Under the pieces are notes generated by a model, which worked only from the letters and a program-made list of their open reading frames with translations, ran no database searches and was not told where the DNA came from. 64,000 bases of DNA from Cellulomonas sp. URHE0023 (GTDB lineage Bacteria; Actinomycetota; Actinomycetes; Actinomycetales; Cellulomonadaceae), in the NCBI RefSeq assembly GCF_000688475.1, contig NZ_JIAN01000005.1:1178001-1242000 (forward strand), read 5' to 3'. Below are positions 60,642 to 64,000 of this stretch, piece after piece. The position numbers and the translations under genes are program-made. How positions within the stretch are numbered: the first letter of the stretch is position 1; every line of letters starts with the position of its first letter.

Positions 60642-60787
60642 GGGATCTCCGGGGGTGTGATCGACTGGACACCGGGTGGCGTCGGGACGGTGCTGAACAG
60701 ACGCTGCATCTCCGCCTCGAGCCGAGCCCTGTCCGCGGGGGTCACGTCCGGCAGGCGGATCTGCTCATAGAGGTCGTGTCCGCTCAT
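60638..60787 (-). CDS. 49-residue conserved protein (copy A)
   Basis: MSGHDLYEQIRLPDVTPADR...LFSTVPTPPGVQSITPPEIP. First gene of the cassette. Predominantly helical with a Pro-rich tail. 34 of 49 residues match copy B by eye. AGGTGAAG precedes the ATG. Its stop overlaps the 88-aa gene (ATGA). Confidence 0.7.
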   Translation of the reverse strand: MSGHDLYEQIRLPDVTPADRARLEAEMQRLFSTVPTPPGVQSITPPEIP

Positions 60788-60852
60788 CTTCACCTCGAAG
60801 CTGACCGGTGTTCGAGCTGCAGTTCCACACCCCGACCAGCTTCGAGGTCAAG
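60788..60852. promoter_or_regulatory. Palindromic bidirectional promoter region
   Basis: The 65 bp between the two divergent 49-aa genes are largely palindromic: AAGATGAGC-proximal arms CATCTT(C/G)ACCTCGAAGCTG mirror each other. Both ribosome sites lie within it. It must contain both promoters; a cruciform or a shared operator is possible. Confidence 0.7.
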
Positions 60853-61002
60853 ATGAGCGGACACGACCTGTACGAACAAGCCCGCCTGCCAGGCGTGACT
60901 CCACAGGAGGCCGCGCGGCTCAAAGCCGAAATGCTGCAGCTCTTCCGCGCCGTCCCGACACCACCAGGTGTCCGATCGATAGCAGCACCGGAGGTCCGAT
61001 GA
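60853..61002 (+). CDS. 49-residue conserved protein (copy B)
   Basis: MSGHDLYEQARLPGVTPQEA...LFRAVPTPPGVRSIAAPEVR. Same layout as copy A. GAGGTCAAG precedes the ATG (60853). A longer in-frame ATG at 60808 would run through the palindrome and is less likely. Stop overlaps the 88-aa gene. Confidence 0.7.
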   Translation: MSGHDLYEQARLPGVTPQEAARLKAEMLQLFRAVPTPPGVRSIAAPEVR

Positions 61003-61265
61003 CAGTCGAAACAGAGTATTGGGCTCTCCTCTATGAGGGGGAGGACATCTCTCGAACCCACACGATCGTTCGGCGGACGGCAACGCCCGAAGGCTCTATC
61101 AGCGAGATCCTCCGCGGAGACGGTACGTGGGAGACCACGGGCATCGTCACGCTGGCGGAACTGAACATGTATGAGAAGGAGCTCCGGCCCATCAGCGCCA
61201 CGGCCGCACTCGACTTCGAACGATGGGTCAACTCCCGTCGTACCAACGAGGGGAGCGACTCGTGA
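60999..61265 (+). CDS. 88-residue conserved protein (copy B)
   Basis: MTVETEYWALLYEGEDISRT... to ...AALDFERWVNSRRTNEGSDS. Differs from copy A at about 30 positions, nearly all in the first 70 residues. Overlaps HD copy B (GTGA). Confidence 0.75.
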   Translation: MTVETEYWALLYEGEDISRTHTIVRRTATPEGSISEILRGDGTWETTGIVTLAELNMYEKELRPISATAALDFERWVNSRRTNEGSDS

Positions 61266-61714
61266 CCGGCTCGGTGTTCGACCTCGACGCAGCCGTGAGA
61301 CTTGCGACGACAGCGCACGAGGGACAGACCGACAAGGGCGGGGAGGCCTACATCGGACACCCCCTGCGGGTGATGGCGCGCGTCGAGGGTGACGATGCGC
61401 GGATGGTCGCAGTACTCCACGACGTCCTCGAGGACACCCCGGTCACAGCAGCGGACCTGCTCGCCCTCGGCTGCCCGGCGGCCGTCGTCGCCGCCGTCGA
61501 CGCCCTGAGCAAGCGGCCCGGCGAGACCCTCGACGAGAGCATGCGCAGGGTGGCCGAACATCCGCTCGCCGTGGTCGTCAAGCATGCCGACCTCGACGAC
61601 AACACCGATCCGGAGCGGGTCTCGGCACTGCCTCCGCACGTCGCCCATCGCCTGGGGGACAAGTACCGCCGCAGTCGCGAGCTCCTGGAGTCCCTCACCC
61701 GAGCAGCACCGTGA
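61262..61714 (+). CDS. HD-domain hydrolase, SpoT-hydrolase-like (copy B)
   Basis: 150 residues, the same as copy A plus one Ala before the final Pro. All HD-type residues conserved (His33, His53-Asp54, Asp110, Asn114). At least one silent difference from copy A (Ala codon near 61496). GTG start overlapping the 88-aa stop. Confidence 0.9.
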   Translation: MTGSVFDLDAAVRLATTAHEGQTDKGGEAYIGHPLRVMARVEGDDARMVAVLHDVLEDTPVTAADLLALGCPAAVVAAVDALSKRPGETLDESMRRVAEHPLAVVVKHADLDDNTDPERVSALPPHVAHRLGDKYRRSRELLESLTRAAP

Positions 61715-61833
61715 CCGTGCCGCCGGGACGAGCCGTACGGGTGTACCGGTGATCGCGCACGTCGACGAAGGATGCGGGGCAGGACCTGCGTAATCAGGCA
61801 CGACTGGCAACGAGCTGCCAGATCCTGGCTGTT

Positions 61834-61855
61834 CGTTGCCCGAGCGGTCTGAGCG
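61834..61855. repeat. Dispersed repeat copy (with a second motif at 61918-61938)
   Basis: 22 bp identical to 41971-41992. A second repeat, 61918-61938, matches 38153-38173 at 18 of 21 positions (core TCGGGTAGTCA). Both motifs therefore lie within 110 bp here, but are found separately elsewhere. Confidence 0.6.
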
Positions 61856-62002
61856 TGCATCGGTCCGGCACTGCGGCGAGCTGGACTATGAGCCGGGCGC
61901 CGGGCCAGCGCTCCGAACTCGGACACATCGGGTAGTCAGACTATCGTCGCCGTTTAGTCAAAGAATCTTGCATCTCGACAGCTCGTCGACAATCAGCGGG
62001 CG

Positions 62003-64000
62003 TCAGGCCTGCATGTCCACGAAGCGTGAATAGTGCCCCTGGAACGCCACGACGAGGGTGTCGGTCGGCCCGTTTCGGTGCTTGGCCACGATGACGTCGG
62101 CCTCACCCGCCCGTGGCGACTCCTTCTCATAGGCGTCCTCGCGGTGCAGCAGGATGACGATGTCGGCGTCCTGCTCGATGGAGCCGGACTCACGCAGGTC
62201 GCTCATCTGGGGGCGCTTGTCGGTGCGCTGCTCGGCGCCACGGTTCAGCTGGCTGATCGCGATCACCGGAACCTCGAGCTCCTTGGCCAGCAGCTTGAGT
62301 GCACGGGAGAACTCCGAGACCTCCTGCTGGCGGGACTCGACGCGCTTTCCGGACGACATGAGCTGCAGGTAGTCGATGACGACGAGCTTGAGGTCGTGCT
62401 TCTGCTTGAGCCGCCGGCACTTCGCGCGGATCTCCATGAGCGACATGTTCGGGGAGTCGTCGATGAACAGCGGGGCCTCGGAGATCTTGCCCATGGTCGC
62501 GGCGATCTTGGCCCAGTCGTCCTCGCCCATCTGACCGTTGCGCAGCTTCTGCAGGTGCACGCGCGCCTCGGCGGAGAGCAGACGCATCGTGATCTCGTTG
62601 CGGCTCATCTCGAGGGAGAAGACCACAGACGTCATGTTGTGCTTGATCGACGCCGACCGGGCGATGTCGATGCCCATGGTCGAGTTGTGCGTGGGGATCA
62701 TCGACCGGCTGGCGAGGTACAGGTGCGACTCGTGCTCGATCTGCACGCACCGCACGGGCACGCTGTCGATGGGCTCGACCGACACGATGAACCGCTGCGT
62801 CAGGCGGCCGGTGGAGGGCTTGCGCCGATCCTTGTGGACCAGGCGCTTGCGCTCGAGCGCGAAGACGTCGTCGTCCGTCGTGAAGGTCAGGGTGAACGCC
62901 GTCGAGGAAGCCTCGGTGCGACCGTTGACCCGCTTGGTCGACCAGCCCGTGCGGTAGCCGAGGGAGTGCACGAGCTCGCGGACGTCGTCGGCGAGCCGCC
63001 GGTTGGTCAGCGTGATCTGCACGCTTCCCGTGGGGCTCACCGTGCCGTCGGTGTCCAGCAGACCGGCCAGCAGATCGCGGCGCTGACCCTGTGACGCGCG
63101 CAGGTACGACGTCGGGATGTGCTTGTCACCGAGCACCCCGAGCGTCCGCAGGCGTCCGTGCACCGTGCCGTTCGCGTCATGACATGACTGGCACCGCAGC
63201 AGGCCGGTCGTCGCCACGCCACAGTTGGGGCAGGTCGGGACGGGAACGGGCGCGGTCAGCGTCTTGACCTTGCCGCCGCAGGAGCGACCGCAGGTGCGGA
63301 CCTGCGACCCGCGAGGCACGAACGCGGTCCCGCACACCTCGCACGAGCGCTTGGGGACGACGTCGACGGGAAGCTGCACCTGGTAGAGCCGCGCCGGTCC
63401 TGCACCGGAAGGGCCCATGTCGCGGGCGACGAGCCCGCGGCCCTCGATCATCATCGCGATCTCTGGGTCGGCGCTGGTGAAGCGGGCCGAGGCCGAGTGG
63501 CCGCCGCCCAGCCAGACGCCGAGCGCGTAGGCGTCGATGGGCAGCTCGGCCGCGGGGAGGTCGAGGGGACGTGCCGTGACGACCGAATGGTTCGCACGGC
63601 CGTCGGCCGTCGCGCACCGGACGGTCGCGTAGATCTCCTCGGTCGTCCGCAGACCGGAGACCGGCCCGGAGATTCCGCGACGCTCCGCGCGGGTGCTCGT
63701 CTCCCACTCATGCCAGGCATCGGCGACGATCACCGTGCCGTCATCGAACGTCACGCGGTACGTCGGTCGATCCGTCATCACCCCGGTCGCGCCGACGACA
63801 CGGGTCGGGGTGCCGTCTGCGGCGATCAGCAGGTCGCCGACCTGGACCGACCCCATCGTCGTCCACCCGGTGGGTGTGGGCAGCGGGGTGTCGAGGGCCA
63901 GGGCCTTGCCGATGGCCGGCCGGGCTGCGAGCACGATCATCTGACCCGGGTGCAGTCCGTTGGTCAGTCGGTCGAGGTCGGAGAAGCCCGTCGGAACCCC
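62003..64000 (-). CDS. dnaB: Replicative DNA helicase DnaB with intein (5' end outside window)
   Basis: C-terminal ATPase part of the hexameric replicative helicase. Extein before the intein: GVPTGFSDLDRLTNGLHPGQ..ARPAIGK; after it: STMGIDIARSASIKHNMTSVVFSLEMSRNEI, H3-type LVVIDYLQLMSSG, AISQLNRGAEQRTDKRPQMSDLRESGSIEQDADIVILLHR, KHRNGPT...FQGHYSRF. The intein splits the Walker A motif between Lys and Ser, so activity needs splicing. The N-terminal domain lies beyond the right edge. Confidence 0.97.
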   Translation of the reverse strand, partial: GVPTGFSDLDRLTNGLHPGQMIVLAARPAIGKALALDTPLPTPTGWTTMGSVQVGDLLIAADGTPTRVVGATGVMTDRPTYRVTFDDGTVIVADAWHEWETSTRAERRGISGPVSGLRTTEEIYATVRCATADGRANHSVVTARPLDLPAAELPIDAYALGVWLGGGHSASARFTSADPEIAMMIEGRGLVARDMGPSGAGPARLYQVQLPVDVVPKRSCEVCGTAFVPRGSQVRTCGRSCGGKVKTLTAPVPVPTCPNCGVATTGLLRCQSCHDANGTVHGRLRTLGVLGDKHIPTSYLRASQGQRRDLLAGLLDTDGTVSPTGSVQITLTNRRLADDVRELVHSLGYRTGWSTKRVNGRTEASSTAFTLTFTTDDDVFALERKRLVHKDRRKPSTGRLTQRFIVSVEPIDSVPVRCVQIEHESHLYLASRSMIPTHNSTMGIDIARSASIKHNMTSVVFSLEMSRNEITMRLLSAEARVHLQKLRNGQMGEDDWAKIAATMGKISEAPLFIDDSPNMSLMEIRAKCRRLKQKHDLKLVVIDYLQLMSSGKRVESRQQEVSEFSRALKLLAKELEVPVIAISQLNRGAEQRTDKRPQMSDLRESGSIEQDADIVILLHREDAYEKESPRAGEADVIVAKHRNGPTDTLVVAFQGHYSRFVDMQA
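62684..63904 (-). other. DnaB intein, class 3 type, with LAGLIDADG endonuclease domain
   Basis: 407 residues. Residue 1 is Ala, not Cys/Ser. It has His65 and Trp67 (AWHEWET), Cys386 (VRCVQIE), Thr405-His406-Asn407 (IPTHN) and Ser as +1 residue: the Trp-Cys-Thr set of class 3 inteins, which splice through the block F Cys. An endonuclease domain is inserted: motif 1 ALGVWLGGGHS (127-137) has Gly134 where the catalytic Asp is expected; motif 2 LLAGLLDTDG (278-287) keeps its Asp. Between them are two Cys4 sets (Cys188/191/205/209 and Cys225/228/238/241). The endonuclease is probably inactive. Confidence 0.9.

Larger units (their letters stand above)
59875..61768. repeat. Head-to-head inverted duplication of a three-gene cassette
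   Basis: Arms 59875-60787 and 60853-61768. The outer 564/566 bp (60438-59875 and 61203-61768) are nearly identical: a 3-bp indel and only a few substitutions seen by eye. The inner parts, covering the 49-aa genes and most of the 88-aa genes, are clearly diverged. This pattern suggests gene conversion or a recent partial re-copying of the HD end. Confidence 0.85.

Noticed and set aside
60808..60852. Upstream in-frame start (MFELQFHTPTSFEVK) for the 49-aa copy B
   Set aside because: The extension runs through the promoter palindrome, and copy A has no matching extension; the conserved MSGHDLYEQ start is used.
1..64000. CRISPR arrays, rRNA genes, complete insertion sequences
   Set aside because: No regularly spaced repeats, no rRNA-like sequence and no transposase with recognisable catalytic motifs were seen.

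Overview
The window is very GC-rich and gene-dense. It looks like the chromosome of a free-living actinobacterium of the Cellulomonas type (order Micrococcales). The reasons are the codon bias, secreted carbohydrate-active proteins with CBM32/CBM6-like modules, a LacI-regulated beta-glucosidase locus, operators of the CebR type, SigE-family and ECF41 sigma factors, and a WXG100-linked toxin locus. The assignment is inference from gene content. No rRNA, tRNA or CRISPR array was seen.

Layout. 0-3.5 kb: a glucoside-use locus (GH3 beta-glucosidase cut by the left edge, sugar-type MFS transporter, divergent LacI repressor with a dyad between them). 3.5-16.6 kb: small membrane proteins, an ECF41 sigma factor, a TetR operon with two strong palindromes upstream, a VOC gene broken by an in-frame stop, various small enzymes, and a SigE-family sigma factor with its membrane partner. 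16.7-21.4 kb: two large secreted proteins, one with two F5/8-type-C domains and a beta-helix region, the other CBM6 plus DUF1996; the second has twin CebR-like operators. 21.4-37 kb: hydrolase/MarR pair, PAS-GAF-PP2C phosphatase, ABC exporter next to a divergent two-component system, decayed gene fragments, a GH128-like secreted glucanase, an ANTAR protein, and a NarL-type two-component system followed by membrane and DJ-1-like proteins. 37-47.3 kb: lipoprotein, TetR/FAD-monooxygenase/FMN-reductase operon with a twin operator, an ADH/lactonase-like pair, DinB-fold proteins and an OhrR-like regulator.

48-60 kb is an accessory region and the least ordinary part. It holds a WXG100-type protein, a polymorphic toxin with a nuclease-like C-terminus and its immunity gene, an orphan toxin tip with an overlapping immunity gene, a TNT-like toxin tail with a damaged Imm61-like gene, a DUF1023 fragment and several other coding fragments. 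It reads as a site where toxin/immunity cassettes have been exchanged and have decayed.

59.9-61.8 kb is a head-to-head inverted duplication of a three-gene operon (49-aa protein, 88-aa protein, HD-domain hydrolase related to the SpoT hydrolase domain). The HD genes are almost identical, while the small genes have diverged to about two thirds identity. The two copies face each other across a 65-bp palindromic intergenic region. At the right edge is the replicative helicase DnaB, whose P-loop is interrupted by a 407-residue intein that starts with Ala and carries the Trp-Cys-Thr set typical of class 3 inteins. Its endonuclease lacks the first catalytic Asp and contains two Cys4 motifs.
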